Source: Bacteroidota bacterium | Lineage (GTDB): Bacteria > Bacteroidota > Bacteroidia > Flavobacteriales_D > Crocinitomicaceae | Direction of reading: 5' to 3' | NCBI GenBank assembly: GCA_018825925.1 | Contig: JAHKAT010000211.1 | Location: 1-31,283, forward strand | DNA: 31,283 nt | Part shown: positions 8,173-16,998 of the stretch, piece after piece | Layout of the letters: each line of letters begins with the position of its first letter | Position numbering within the stretch: the first letter of the stretch is position 1 | The notes under the pieces: model-generated | What the model was told of the DNA's origin: nothing | The model's database searches: none | Seen by the model: only the letters and a program-made list of their open reading frames with translations | Made by a program: the position numbers and the translations under genes

Positions 8173-9396
8173 ATGAAGAAAGATACAGGGTGTTCCTTTT
8201 GTGGAAGAACAAGAAATGAGGTTGGGATTTTAATAGCTGGTGTTACAGGCCATATCTGTGATGGATGTATTACCCAGGCGCATGCAATTATAAAAGAAGA
8301 AGAACATAACTTACCTAAATCAAGTAATTCTGTTGTAAATATTCTTAAGCCAAAAGAAATTTTAGAAAAATTGAATGATTATGTCATCGGTCAGATGGAT
8401 GCGAAGAAGGTTCTTTCCGTGGCTGTTTATAATCATTACAAAAGACTAAATCAAGTTGCTAAATCCGACGATATTGAAATTGAAAAATCGAATGTTATTT
8501 TAGTCGGTAGAACTGGTACGGGTAAAACTTTACTTGCAAAAACCATTGCAAAAATGCTCAATGTACCATTCTGTATTGCCGACGCTACCGTACTAACAGA
8601 AGCGGGATACGTTGGTGAAGATGTGGAAAGTATTTTGTCACGTCTCTTACAAGCAGCAGATTACAATGCCCAAGCGGCTGAACAAGGAATTGTTTTTATT
8701 GATGAAATTGATAAAATCGCTCGAAAAAGTGACAACCCTTCAATTACAAGAGATGTTTCAGGAGAAGGGGTTCAACAAGCTTTATTGAAATTATTGGAAG
8801 GGACTGTTGTTAATGTTCCACCACAAGGAGGAAGAAAACATCCAGAACAAAAAATGATTCAAATCGATACTCGAAACATACTATTTGTTTGTGGTGGTGC
8901 TTTTGATGGTATTGAGAAAATTATATCCAATCGCGTGAACCGTCAGACCATTGGTTTCGCGACTAAGAATGAAGAAAACATAGATCAAGAAACAATTCTA
9001 CGCTATGTAAATCCTACCGACATCAAAACTTTCGGTTTAATACCTGAATTAATTGGACGTTTCCCTGTGTTAACTTACTTGGAACCATTGGATGCAGCGA
9101 GTTTAAAACGAATTTTAACAGAGCCTAAAAATGCTATTGTAAAACAGTACATAAAGCTTTTTGATATGGATGGTATCAAGTTAACTTTTGACGCAAATGT
9201 TTTGGATTTTGTGGTTGAAAAAGCAATCGAATTTAAGCTAGGTGCTCGTGGTTTACGATCTATCTGTGAAGCAATCTTAAACGATGCGATGTATGAATTG
9301 CCTTCAGATAATTCAACAAAAAGCTACAAGCTAACTTTGGATTATGCCATGAGCCAATTCCAGAAGTCAAAAATGGCTAAATTGAAAGTCGCTTAA
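8173..9396 (+). CDS. clpX: Clp protease ATP-binding subunit ClpX
   Basis: AAA+ unfoldase that recognises and feeds proteins to ClpP. The 407 residues show the N-terminal C4 zinc finger (C7, C10, C29, C32), Walker A GRTGTGKT at 112-119, the pore loop GYVG, Walker B VFIDEIDKI, the ClpP-docking tripeptide IGF at 260-262, and the sensor-2 motif GARGLRS. The frame is open back to a TTG at 8089, but that region is the clpP terminator and the zinc finger follows directly from the ATG at 8173, so that start is chosen. The IGF loop shows that it partners with ClpP rather than acting alone. Confidence 0.96.
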   Translation: MKKDTGCSFCGRTRNEVGILIAGVTGHICDGCITQAHAIIKEEEHNLPKSSNSVVNILKPKEILEKLNDYVIGQMDAKKVLSVAVYNHYKRLNQVAKSDDIEIEKSNVILVGRTGTGKTLLAKTIAKMLNVPFCIADATVLTEAGYVGEDVESILSRLLQAADYNAQAAEQGIVFIDEIDKIARKSDNPSITRDVSGEGVQQALLKLLEGTVVNVPPQGGRKHPEQKMIQIDTRNILFVCGGAFDGIEKIISNRVNRQTIGFATKNEENIDQETILRYVNPTDIKTFGLIPELIGRFPVLTYLEPLDAASLKRILTEPKNAIVKQYIKLFDMDGIKLTFDANVLDFVVEKAIEFKLGARGLRSICEAILNDAMYELPSDNSTKSYKLTLDYAMSQFQKSKMAKLKVA

Positions 9397-9467
9397 TTTA
9401 AAGAGGGAAAGTTTCAGGCCTTATTCTGTAATTCTGTCGGCTTGGTTGAACCACTGACCGTAACCTT

Positions 9468-10133
9468 CTAGTTTATTTTAAACTTACAATACTTGATAAT
9501 ACTTCCTTTGGCTGTAAATAGCTTTTCGTAGTGTGTTTTTATATGTAGAATTTCCTTGGTCACTTCGTCCAATTCATCAGTCATATCCTTGTATAAATCC
9601 CACGTTATCAACAAAGGCTCATAATTGTGTAATTTAATTTCATCAACCGTTGATTCAAAAAGTAAATCACTATCTGTTTTAAGATGAACCAAACCACCTT
9701 TTTTCAAAATCTGACGATATCGATTGATAAAAAGAGTTGAGGTCAATCTTTTTCTTGGTTTTTTGGGTTGAGGATCCGAGAAAGTCAACCAAATTTCATC
9801 AATTTCATCTTGACCAAAAGAGTCGAGTATAAAATCAATTTTTGTTCTACAAAAAGCAACATTTTTCAATCCAGTAGCTAAGGCTTCTTTCGCTCCAATG
9901 TACATTCTATTGCCCTTTATATCCACTCCAATGAAGTTTTTATTTGGATATTGTCGCGCCAAGCCAATACTATATTCACCTTTGCCACAACCCAATTCTA
10001 GAACTATGGGATTATCGTTTCCAAAGAACTCTTTCCAATTTCCTTTTTTCTCAAACTCTTGACCCACTTCCGGTTCAAAAAAATTATCAAACGTTTTGAC
10101 AACGGCAAATCTTCTCAACTTGTCCTTTCCCAT
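9468..10133 (-). CDS. trmB: tRNA (guanine-N7-)-methyltransferase
   Basis: Methylates N7 of G46 in the tRNA variable loop using S-adenosylmethionine. A class I Rossmann methyltransferase of 221 residues: SAM loop LELGCGKGEYSIGLA, acidic motif FIGVDIKGNR, the TrmB-specific FSDPQPKKPRKRL motif (usually DPWPKKRH), and a C-terminal THYEKLFTAKG segment that binds tRNA. The usual Trp of DPWPK is Gln here. Last gene of the gldB-gldC-DUF2797-trmB run, 18 bases after the DUF2797 gene; converges on clpX. Confidence 0.93.
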   Translation of the reverse strand: MGKDKLRRFAVVKTFDNFFEPEVGQEFEKKGNWKEFFGNDNPIVLELGCGKGEYSIGLARQYPNKNFIGVDIKGNRMYIGAKEALATGLKNVAFCRTKIDFILDSFGQDEIDEIWLTFSDPQPKKPRKRLTSTLFINRYRQILKKGGLVHLKTDSDLLFESTVDEIKLHNYEPLLITWDLYKDMTDELDEVTKEILHIKTHYEKLFTAKGSIIKYCKFKIN

Positions 10134-10151
10134 CTTATTTTAAACTTTACC

Positions 10152-10946
10152 TTAAACTTCTATTTGCACTAAATATCCAGTGTGCTTGCGAATATTCAAC
10201 ACTCGGCCATCTTCGAAAAGAAAATATTGACCTTTAATTCCCTTTAAAACTCCTGCAATTTCTGGAAATTTATCAAAAGATACGCTTGTCACTTTCGTTG
10301 GGTACTGTTGAACTGGAAAATTCAATGACCAAATTGTATCATCTTCTGAGAAAAACTCTGTCAAGTCTGAAGGCAAGCGCTCGTGTAACGACCATTTCTC
10401 CTCCTCTAAATCGATAGTCTCATCCAATACATTGCTAAGCATCTTGCGCCAATTTGTTTTATCGGCAAACTCACTTTTTAAAGCAACCTCCAACTTTCCT
10501 GCTTCATATCGGTTTGGAGTAACCGCCAGTACTATAGCACTTGATGCACCTTGGTCTATCCAACGTGTAGGAATTTGCGTTGTTCTTGTGACTCCAACTT
10601 TTACTATATCACTAGCTGCAAGATACACCACGTGCGGTTGATTATGATGCTCTTCTTCCCACAAAACATCACGACCTTCACCTAAATGTGCCTTGCATAA
10701 TTCTGGCCTAATAATGCATTCTGCAGCTTCGGGGGCTGAAATAAAACAAGTATAACAAAACCCTTCACCAAAAGAGTTTTTAGTAATCTTTCCACATTTA
10801 CTGCAGTTTATTTTACCATCGAAACGCAGGGTGATTTTTTTACCTATCCAATCATTTATAATAATGTACTGGTCATTGTGTTTGAATGAATACAATATTT
10901 CGGCACCAATTTCAGTATGCATTTTATTCAAATTCAATTCGATCAT
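10152..10946 (-). CDS. DUF2797 family protein, zinc ribbon plus GIY-YIG-like domain
   Basis: A 264-residue protein of unknown function that I recognise as DUF2797. Residues 48-67 form a C-x2-C-x12-C-x2-C zinc-ribbon-like cluster. Around 106-129, VVYLAASDIVKVGVTR followed by Arg128 and later LEVAL resembles the GIY-YIG nuclease pattern (VYL for GIY, KVGVT for YIG, then Arg and Glu); this is my inference. The frame extends upstream to 10985, but the ATG at 10946 overlaps the gldC stop as ATGA, a typical coupled start, and is chosen. A nucleic-acid role would fit its neighbour trmB. Confidence 0.75.
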   Translation of the reverse strand: MIELNLNKMHTEIGAEILYSFKHNDQYIIINDWIGKKITLRFDGKINCSKCGKITKNSFGEGFCYTCFISAPEAAECIIRPELCKAHLGEGRDVLWEEEHHNQPHVVYLAASDIVKVGVTRTTQIPTRWIDQGASSAIVLAVTPNRYEAGKLEVALKSEFADKTNWRKMLSNVLDETIDLEEEKWSLHERLPSDLTEFFSEDDTIWSLNFPVQQYPTKVTSVSFDKFPEIAGVLKGIKGQYFLFEDGRVLNIRKHTGYLVQIEV

Positions 10947-11269
10947 TCTGGCAAAATTTCCATTTTTTCTGCGAAATGAAAGCAATAATCTCTTAAATCT
11001 TCACAGATATTGGTTTCTCCTGTTGCTTTTTCGAAGGTATCAGCCATGGTCATCAATGTTTGATGAAAAAACTGTTTCATTTCCTCTATGGACATTTCTT
11101 TTACCCATAAATCCAATTTCATAGTGTTTTTTTCATCACCATCCCAAAAAGACAATAGCATGGCTTTAGCATCCTTTACAGCGCCTTGATCCTCTGCTTT
11201 CCATTTCATTTCAACTGGAAGTTGGTTTTCGTCCAACAATACTTCTATATTAATCTCTGATTTTTTCAT
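10943..11269 (-). CDS. gldC: Gliding motility protein GldC
   Basis: A small (108-residue), acidic, apparently cytosolic protein with no signal peptide or membrane segment, matching GldC (VEMKWKAEDQGAV, AMLLSFWDGDEKNTMKLDLWVKEM). In F. johnsoniae loss of GldC weakens rather than abolishes gliding. The start is the ATG at 11269, one base after the gldB stop; a TTG at 11284 lies inside gldB. The stop overlaps the next start by ATGA, so the three genes are probably translated in coupled fashion. Confidence 0.9.
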   Translation of the reverse strand: MKKSEINIEVLLDENQLPVEMKWKAEDQGAVKDAKAMLLSFWDGDEKNTMKLDLWVKEMSIEEMKQFFHQTLMTMADTFEKATGETNICEDLRDYCFHFAEKMEILPE

Positions 11270-11270
11270 G

Positions 11271-12281
11271 TTAATCAATTTCAAACTCTTGTAAAATTTT
11301 GGTGTAAGGAGTTTCCATTAAAGTGGCCAAAGATACTTCATTCTTCTCCAAAAACGAATGAACCATTCGCCATCCTAAAAACTGCCCCAAACGATCTGGC
11401 CCTTTTTCTGGCAATCCTACTGTAAAAGGTCCAGGGTTCAAAAAATTCATTTTATCTCTTTCGTCGTTCTTGAAAAGCAAATTCTCATTCTTAAGGTAGT
11501 CCCAGAAAGCAAAAATATGATCGTTTGCCCACTCCAAATCTTCTTTCTTGTAACGCAGTATCGTTTCCTTCAGTAAATCTGGGAAAGCAGCCTCCACTAA
11601 CACTAGTATTTTTCCATAACGAACCATCTGTTCGGCCAAATTACCATCCGTTTCTTCTACAACATGAGTCATTAGCCAAGTCGTGATGATATCTCTGTGT
11701 AAATATTTCACGTCCATACCTTCTTTGATCCATTCAAAAAACACATCTGTTGGCAATTGCTGAACCAGTGGGTGTTTACCACCTAAATATCTTTCCATGC
11801 CGACTACGAGATCCGTTTCAGTTGCAAAAACACTGCTGTTGAACAAGGTATTGGCCCAAACAATCCTTTTCGGCAAAGCAGCTTGAGGTAAATGAAATTT
11901 CAATCGTCTGAAAGCAGAATCAAGCGCACCGTTCATTTCCCTTACTGGATAAAATTTCTTTTTGATTTCTTTTTCCAGTTTTGAAATATATGGATCAGAT
12001 TTAAATCGTTTTAAAGAATTTGCTACCACAGTATCAGAAGGAGAGCTGATGTTCAAACAAGTTCCGAGCACATACCCATATGCATCGCCTAACTCAATTT
12101 GTAATGCGCTATTGATTCTCAATATTTCATTCCAATCAGACGCAATCAAAACACTGTCTAAATTGTATATTTCGAGCTTATGTGTTATATTCGATATATC
12201 GTTTTTAAATGGATCGCTTTTACAGGCATAAAACCCAAGTATCAATAACGAACCTAGGGCAAAAAGAATTAATTTTGTCAT
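11271..12281 (-). CDS. gldB: Gliding motility lipoprotein GldB
   Basis: A 336-residue predicted lipoprotein (hydrophobic signal ending FYAC, Cys20) matching GldB, an envelope protein required for gliding and type IX secretion. Recognisable stretches are VVGMERYLGGKHPLVQQLP, EWIKEGMDVKYLHRDIITTWL and the C-terminal PDRLGQFLGWRMV. The pattern recalls DUF2268-like metallopeptidase folds, but no HExxH zinc motif is present, so it is probably not an enzyme. The ATG at 12281 is preferred over an upstream in-frame TTG at 12302, which falls in the -7 element. First gene of the minus-strand gldB-gldC-DUF2797-trmB unit. Confidence 0.9.
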   Translation of the reverse strand: MTKLILFALGSLLILGFYACKSDPFKNDISNITHKLEIYNLDSVLIASDWNEILRINSALQIELGDAYGYVLGTCLNISSPSDTVVANSLKRFKSDPYISKLEKEIKKKFYPVREMNGALDSAFRRLKFHLPQAALPKRIVWANTLFNSSVFATETDLVVGMERYLGGKHPLVQQLPTDVFFEWIKEGMDVKYLHRDIITTWLMTHVVEETDGNLAEQMVRYGKILVLVEAAFPDLLKETILRYKKEDLEWANDHIFAFWDYLKNENLLFKNDERDKMNFLNPGPFTVGLPEKGPDRLGQFLGWRMVHSFLEKNEVSLATLMETPYTKILQEFEID

Positions 12282-12299
12282 ACACTTTTGAATTCGGTT

Positions 12300-12307
12300 C
12301 AAAATTA
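12300..12307 (-). promoter_or_regulatory. -7 element upstream of gldB
   Basis: On the minus strand TAATTTTG matches TAnnTTTG and ends 18 bases before the gldB ATG. No TTG lies at the normal -33 distance; one is 13 bases upstream, inside the palindrome at 12315-12331. Confidence 0.4.
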
Positions 12308-12314
12308 ATTAATC

Positions 12315-12331
12315 TAAAGGCAATGCCTTTA
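12315..12331. repeat. Inverted repeat between divergent gldB and barrel-protein genes
   Basis: TAAAGGC-AAT-GCCTTTA, 7-bp perfect arms with a 3-base centre, sits in the 64-base divergent intergenic region and overlaps where gldB promoter elements should be. It could be an operator; no regulator is identified. Confidence 0.4.
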
Positions 12332-12345
12332 TTAAAAACTATAGA

Positions 12346-13152
12346 ATGAGAAAAATTATCATATTTGCCTTTCTTACGGCTACTAACTTTATATTGGCTC
12401 AAGAAGAAACTGAAAAAAAATTCCAAGCTGGGTTAACCTTTGGAACAGGAGTAAATCTGAATAAAACTGCCACAAAAAAAATGGCGGTAAATGGAGTCGG
12501 TTCAAATTTATCTGTTGGCGTTGGCTTAAACTACTTCATGACCAACTCTATCGGTGCTCATTTCGGTTTGGAGTTAGATTTTGAAAACAACAAAATTCGT
12601 CCAAGTGATGTCACCTCTCCTTCATACTACCAATTCAGCGATACTAAAATTTTAAAAAGTGATGAAGCGGAAGGAGGAACTTACTTTCAATATACGAACA
12701 GAACTCAAAAGCCAATTTATTTAACCATTCCAACTGAATTATATTTTAGAACGAAGTACTTTGGATATTTGAGATTTTTTGGAAAATTTGGTTTAAGATC
12801 GAGCTTTTTATTAGGAAATAAAATATTTGACGAAGGATTTATGTTTGAGAATAACAGTCTAGCAGGCAATAAGATAGCCGCAGAAAACAACACCATGAAA
12901 GCGGCGGGCGACATGAGTTTTTTGCGTGAAACTGTTGGTTTTACCTTAGGTGCAGAATATAACTTTTCTGGTTCAACTAGTGTTTTCGCAGAGCTTGGAT
13001 ATTATTACGGATTTATTCCTGTCTACCGAAGTAACAAAGAAAAAAATCAAACCTTGTTTTATTTCGATCAAACAAACAATGGTCAACGCACCTATTATTC
13101 AAACGACATGACACAAAGCCAACTACACATAAAAATAGGACTACTTTTTTAA
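12346..13152 (+). CDS. Outer-membrane beta-barrel protein (PorT-like family)
   Basis: A 268-residue protein with a signal peptide cleaved near Ala18, followed by alternating strands (FQAGLTFGTGVNL, NLSVGVGLNYFM, IGAHFGLELDF, FTLGAEYNF, SVFAELGYYYGF) and a terminal hydrophobic strand LHIKIGLLF ending in Phe, the usual outer-membrane barrel ending. The pattern fits the Bacteroidota OMP_b-brl_2 group, to which PorT belongs, but I cannot say that it is PorT itself. First gene of a plus-strand unit; its stop overlaps the nadE start by one base (TAATG). Confidence 0.7.
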   Translation: MRKIIIFAFLTATNFILAQEETEKKFQAGLTFGTGVNLNKTATKKMAVNGVGSNLSVGVGLNYFMTNSIGAHFGLELDFENNKIRPSDVTSPSYYQFSDTKILKSDEAEGGTYFQYTNRTQKPIYLTIPTELYFRTKYFGYLRFFGKFGLRSSFLLGNKIFDEGFMFENNSLAGNKIAAENNTMKAAGDMSFLRETVGFTLGAEYNFSGSTSVFAELGYYYGFIPVYRSNKEKNQTLFYFDQTNNGQRTYYSNDMTQSQLHIKIGLLF

Positions 13153-13928
13153 TGAATAAAGCCAAAGAAGTTGCGCTTCATATAGTAGATTGGCTAAGGA
13201 ATTATGCCGAAAGCGCGAAGGTGAATGGATATATAATCGGAATTTCTGGAGGTATCGATTCTGCCTTAACATCTACGCTTTGTGCACTCACAGGAAAAAA
13301 AGTGATTGTATTGAGCATGCCTATTCGCCAAGGAGATCTTGAATATACACGAGCCAAAAATCATATCGATCATCTTTTGTCAAAATTTGAAAACGTTCAA
13401 GCTTTAACGATTGATTTAACACCATCTTTTGAGCAAATAGAAAAGGATTTACCTGTGAGTACCTCAGGTCATTTTCTTTCTATGGCAAATACTCGATCTC
13501 GCTTGCGCATGTTGACTTTATATGCTGTCGGACAATCAAATGGTTTATTGGTTGCTGGAACAGGTAATAAAGTAGAAGATTTTGGAATTGGATTTTACAC
13601 GAAATACGGTGACGGGGGTGTAGATGTTAGTCCAATTGCAGACCTAATGAAAACAGAAGTTTGGGAATTAGCAGCAGAAGTGGGTGTTTTAAAAGATATA
13701 ATTGAAGCCAAACCAACTGATGGCCTTTTTGACGATGGACGAAGTGATGAGGATCAAATTGGTGCGTCGTATCCAGAACTAGAATGGGCCATGGAATACC
13801 AAGGAGATTCAACAGGTTTATCGCCTCGCCAAAAAGAAGTGCTTGATATTTACAAAAAACTAAACACATCTAACAAGCATAAAATGAACCCAATACCCGT
13901 ATGTATTATTCCTAAAAACCTGAGATAA
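13152..13928 (+). CDS. nadE: NH3-dependent NAD+ synthetase
   Basis: Last step of NAD synthesis: amidation of nicotinate adenine dinucleotide using ATP and ammonia. The 258 residues carry the PP-loop SGGIDS at 32-37, the conserved RLRMLTLYA helix, GTGNKVEDFGIGFYTKYGDGGVD and SPIADLMKTEV. There is no N-terminal nitrilase domain, so this is the short, ammonia-using form. It is sandwiched between envelope genes with a one-base overlap upstream and 9 bases to the peptidase gene. I recall nadE next to gldB in other Flavobacteriia. Confidence 0.95.
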   Translation: MNKAKEVALHIVDWLRNYAESAKVNGYIIGISGGIDSALTSTLCALTGKKVIVLSMPIRQGDLEYTRAKNHIDHLLSKFENVQALTIDLTPSFEQIEKDLPVSTSGHFLSMANTRSRLRMLTLYAVGQSNGLLVAGTGNKVEDFGIGFYTKYGDGGVDVSPIADLMKTEVWELAAEVGVLKDIIEAKPTDGLFDDGRSDEDQIGASYPELEWAMEYQGDSTGLSPRQKEVLDIYKKLNTSNKHKMNPIPVCIIPKNLR

Positions 13929-13937
13929 AAGAGATTT

Positions 13938-16121
13938 ATGAAAATATTTAGTTTTATTATTATTCTTTTTGTTGCTCTAAATTCACTGGCGCAAAAAAAT
14001 TTCGATTCCTACACTACCATTCAAGCGGAAGGTAAAATCCCAAATGACTTCACTATTCTTAGTTCTTCGAAAGTAAAAACCGGCATGGAAGAACAAAACA
14101 CGACGCTTAGTTCACGAGAGCGAAAGGTTTTTTTAGAAGGTATACATTATGGCATTGACGAACTGCTTCAGAGCGGTTTAGTTATTTATGGTGATGAAAT
14201 TTCAAAGTACATCAATGATGTTGCCGACAAATTACTTGCAAAGGAGAAGAAATTAAGAGATCAACTTCGTTTTTACACGATAAAATCCAATGCCACCAAT
14301 GCTTTTTCGACAGACCAGGGAATTATTTTTGTAACCACAGGATTGGTGTCACAATTGGTAAATGAGGCCCAACTGGCATTTATTTTGGCACACGAAATTG
14401 CGCATTTCACAGAAAAACACGTTATTGAAACCTTTGAATACAAGAGTAGAAACAAGGGTATCAATTATCAAATTACCCAGCTGGCCACCTATTCGAAAGA
14501 TAAAGAGTTTGAAGCAGATATTCTAGGTATTGAATTTTATCAAAAAGCCGGATATACAAAAAAAGACATTCTTCGTGTATTTGATGTGATGATGTATTCC
14601 TATTTACCAATTGACGAAGTACCGATTGGAAGAAGCTATTTTCAAAGTGAATTGTGCTATTTACCATCCAATTTATTCCCCACAGATAAATTCGAAATTA
14701 AAGCAGCAGAGGATTACGATGACTCGCGAAGTTCACATCCGAATATTAAATCGAGAAAAGAGAAAGCATTATTAAAAATTGAATCACTAAAAGATTGGGG
14801 CAGCAACTCTGCTTATTTGGCAGAAGGTCGCTTTGAATATGTTAGAAATATTTCTCGATTTGAAGGAGTGCGTTTAGATTTAATTAACCAAAACTTTTTA
14901 GCTGCGCTATATACCATTTTCATTCTTGAAAAGGAATTTCCAAAATCCAACTACTTGAATAGAATGAAATCACAAGCATGGCTGAATATTGCATCCTATA
15001 AAAAAGAAGGAAAACTAGATCAAATCATTCCTAAGAAATCCGATTGGGAAGGTGAAATTTCTTCACTGTATTACTTTATTCGAAATATGCGAAATAAAGA
15101 GTTGGAGATTATGGCTATGAGAACCATTGAAGACTGTCGTTTAAAAGACCCTGAAAATGAGGAGCTCAATTTGATTTGGAAAAAAATGATCAATAGTCTT
15201 TACACCTCTGAAGGATTTAAAAAAGAAGATTTAAAAAGTCAAACCTTTCAGCAAGCAACAGATTCGTTGAGCCTTATACTTTCTGAAAACAAGGTGGACT
15301 CTGTTGTAACTTTACCGAGTGAAGAGCTTAGTAAATACGATAAGATTAAAAAGAAAGTGAATACCATTGAAAATGGGTCTATCGATAGCACCAAATTTTA
15401 CTTGTATAACTTATCTGACCTCGTTTCAAACGAATTATTCAATCGAGAGTGGGAATTGTTGGACCAAGCTAATCTGCGTAATGAAAAATTGAAGGATAGT
15501 ATCAATGATCTTTCGAATCGAGCATACAAAAGATACATTAAAAACAAAAATGAGCAAACGGATTTATCCAAGTACATTTTGGTAGATCCATCGGCTGTGA
15601 GTTACACCAAACGCTCTGTTAACTATGAAAAATCTGAAGCTCTCAAAATTAAATACAACGAAGCTTTTAAGAATGCAAGTGATTTACTGGGGCTTGAGTT
15701 GATCTCTATTGATCGATTCAATTTAGCAGCACAAGGAACAGAAAGCTTTAATGACCGTGGGATATTAACTTCCTTACTCATACAAATCACAAATTCTCCA
15801 AAAGAAAAAATGCTGGTTGACTATGACATCATCCAAAATTTAACCAAGAAATACGGCACCTCTAAATTGGTCTTTACCATCGTTGAACACTTGTATTATC
15901 CTGAATTTTCTGGCAATATTTTTTACTCCATTTTATTCCCTCCCTTGTTCCCATATTTCTTCGCAGCTCCATTTATAAAAGGAAATAACACTGAAATAAA
16001 CGTTTTAGTTTTGGATACAAAAAAAGGTGAAATTACCGCTGTTGGACAATACTTTTTTGAAGAACCTTCTACCAAATTGGTTTTGCAAGCTCATTTATAT
16101 GACATTTTGAAAAACCTTTAA
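13938..16121 (+). CDS. Secreted M48-family metalloprotease with long C-terminal region
   Basis: A 727-residue exported protein (signal cleaved near Ala18). A Ste24/BepA-like M48 peptidase domain covers about residues 60-260: zinc motif HEIAH with His152, Glu153 and His156, and a downstream EFEAD motif whose first Glu (190) is the expected third ligand. NAFSTDQGIIFVTTGL is the usual M48 lead-in strand. The remaining 450 residues are unlike the TPR tail of E. coli BepA; they contain charged helical stretches and one hydrophobic patch near 660 (FYSILFPPLFPYFF). It lies in one unit with two outer-membrane barrel genes, suggesting a periplasmic quality-control role. Confidence 0.8.
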   Translation: MKIFSFIIILFVALNSLAQKNFDSYTTIQAEGKIPNDFTILSSSKVKTGMEEQNTTLSSRERKVFLEGIHYGIDELLQSGLVIYGDEISKYINDVADKLLAKEKKLRDQLRFYTIKSNATNAFSTDQGIIFVTTGLVSQLVNEAQLAFILAHEIAHFTEKHVIETFEYKSRNKGINYQITQLATYSKDKEFEADILGIEFYQKAGYTKKDILRVFDVMMYSYLPIDEVPIGRSYFQSELCYLPSNLFPTDKFEIKAAEDYDDSRSSHPNIKSRKEKALLKIESLKDWGSNSAYLAEGRFEYVRNISRFEGVRLDLINQNFLAALYTIFILEKEFPKSNYLNRMKSQAWLNIASYKKEGKLDQIIPKKSDWEGEISSLYYFIRNMRNKELEIMAMRTIEDCRLKDPENEELNLIWKKMINSLYTSEGFKKEDLKSQTFQQATDSLSLILSENKVDSVVTLPSEELSKYDKIKKKVNTIENGSIDSTKFYLYNLSDLVSNELFNREWELLDQANLRNEKLKDSINDLSNRAYKRYIKNKNEQTDLSKYILVDPSAVSYTKRSVNYEKSEALKIKYNEAFKNASDLLGLELISIDRFNLAAQGTESFNDRGILTSLLIQITNSPKEKMLVDYDIIQNLTKKYGTSKLVFTIVEHLYYPEFSGNIFYSILFPPLFPYFFAAPFIKGNNTEINVLVLDTKKGEITAVGQYFFEEPSTKLVLQAHLYDILKNL

Positions 16122-16131
16122 AACCTATCCT

Positions 16132-16998
16132 ATGAATCGTATTTTATCATTGTTTATAATTTTCATTTTTTGCACTTCGCTATCAATCAGTCAAACTTCG
16201 GGATATTTAGGAAAACGAAACTTGATTGGCTTCAATCTGATTGGAAGTATTCCCTTAACCTATAATTTGTTCGTTCTTAATAGTAGCACAGCATACGGTC
16301 AATATAAAGTCGAAAATGGAAAATTTGAGGAAGCTTCTAATTTGTTTTCAAGTGGGTTCTCATTTTCAGCGAGTAGAGTTTTAAAAAATAGATTTGCCCT
16401 TGGACTGGAATTCCGATCTGTAAATTACAAAACACTAATGCCTTATTCTATAAATATTCGCAAACAAAATAGCCAGTTTGCATTTTCAGGAGAGCTATTA
16501 AGAGCGCCTTATTTAAAAGTGAACGATATCACTTTTTCACCATACGTTGAATGGACGAAAGAAGGAGGGTTATTGCCTATAGGACTTGTACATCAATTGG
16601 GTATTAATATACATTCGCTTTCCCTTGAAAATCCAAAATCAGACTTCTTAATGAGATATCAATATTTTGATGAAAACTCAAATTATACAATGGAACAAAG
16701 CAATGAAACTCCTCTTGATATTGATCAAATTAATCTTTTAGCATTTGGTGTAAATTATAAATTACAGTTACGCGTTCCTATCAATGAATACTTACTTTTT
16801 CACGTAGGTGTCAGATATCAAATGAACATATTTATGTCTCAAAATTATACCGGATTTGACTGGCTTTATACCACAAACGGAACGTATGAAGGAAAGGATG
16901 TTACCTTTTTCTCGAGTGATGAAATAATGTTTAATATACGCAGAAGTTACCGACTCAACATCGCTCAAATCGAATCCGGAATATCGTTCGCTTTTTAG
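16132..16998 (+). CDS. Predicted outer-membrane beta-barrel protein
   Basis: A 288-residue protein with a signal peptide (cleavage near Ser20) and repeated amphipathic strands (FSFSASRVLKNRFALGLEFRSV, FAFSGELLRAPYL, FHVGVRYQMNIFM), ending IESGISFAF with a terminal Phe, the usual barrel signature. I do not recognise the family. It begins 10 bases after the M48 protease gene and is probably co-transcribed with it. Its TAG stop overlaps the TAA stop of the convergent ferredoxin gene (4 bases shared). Confidence 0.65.
   Translation: MNRILSLFIIFIFCTSLSISQTSGYLGKRNLIGFNLIGSIPLTYNLFVLNSSTAYGQYKVENGKFEEASNLFSSGFSFSASRVLKNRFALGLEFRSVNYKTLMPYSINIRKQNSQFAFSGELLRAPYLKVNDITFSPYVEWTKEGGLLPIGLVHQLGINIHSLSLENPKSDFLMRYQYFDENSNYTMEQSNETPLDIDQINLLAFGVNYKLQLRVPINEYLLFHVGVRYQMNIFMSQNYTGFDWLYTTNGTYEGKDVTFFSSDEIMFNIRRSYRLNIAQIESGISFAF

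Noticed and set aside
9397..9467. Terminator between convergent clpX and trmB
   Set aside because: Only a loop-less TGGTTGAACCA palindrome is visible, with no stem plus T-run.
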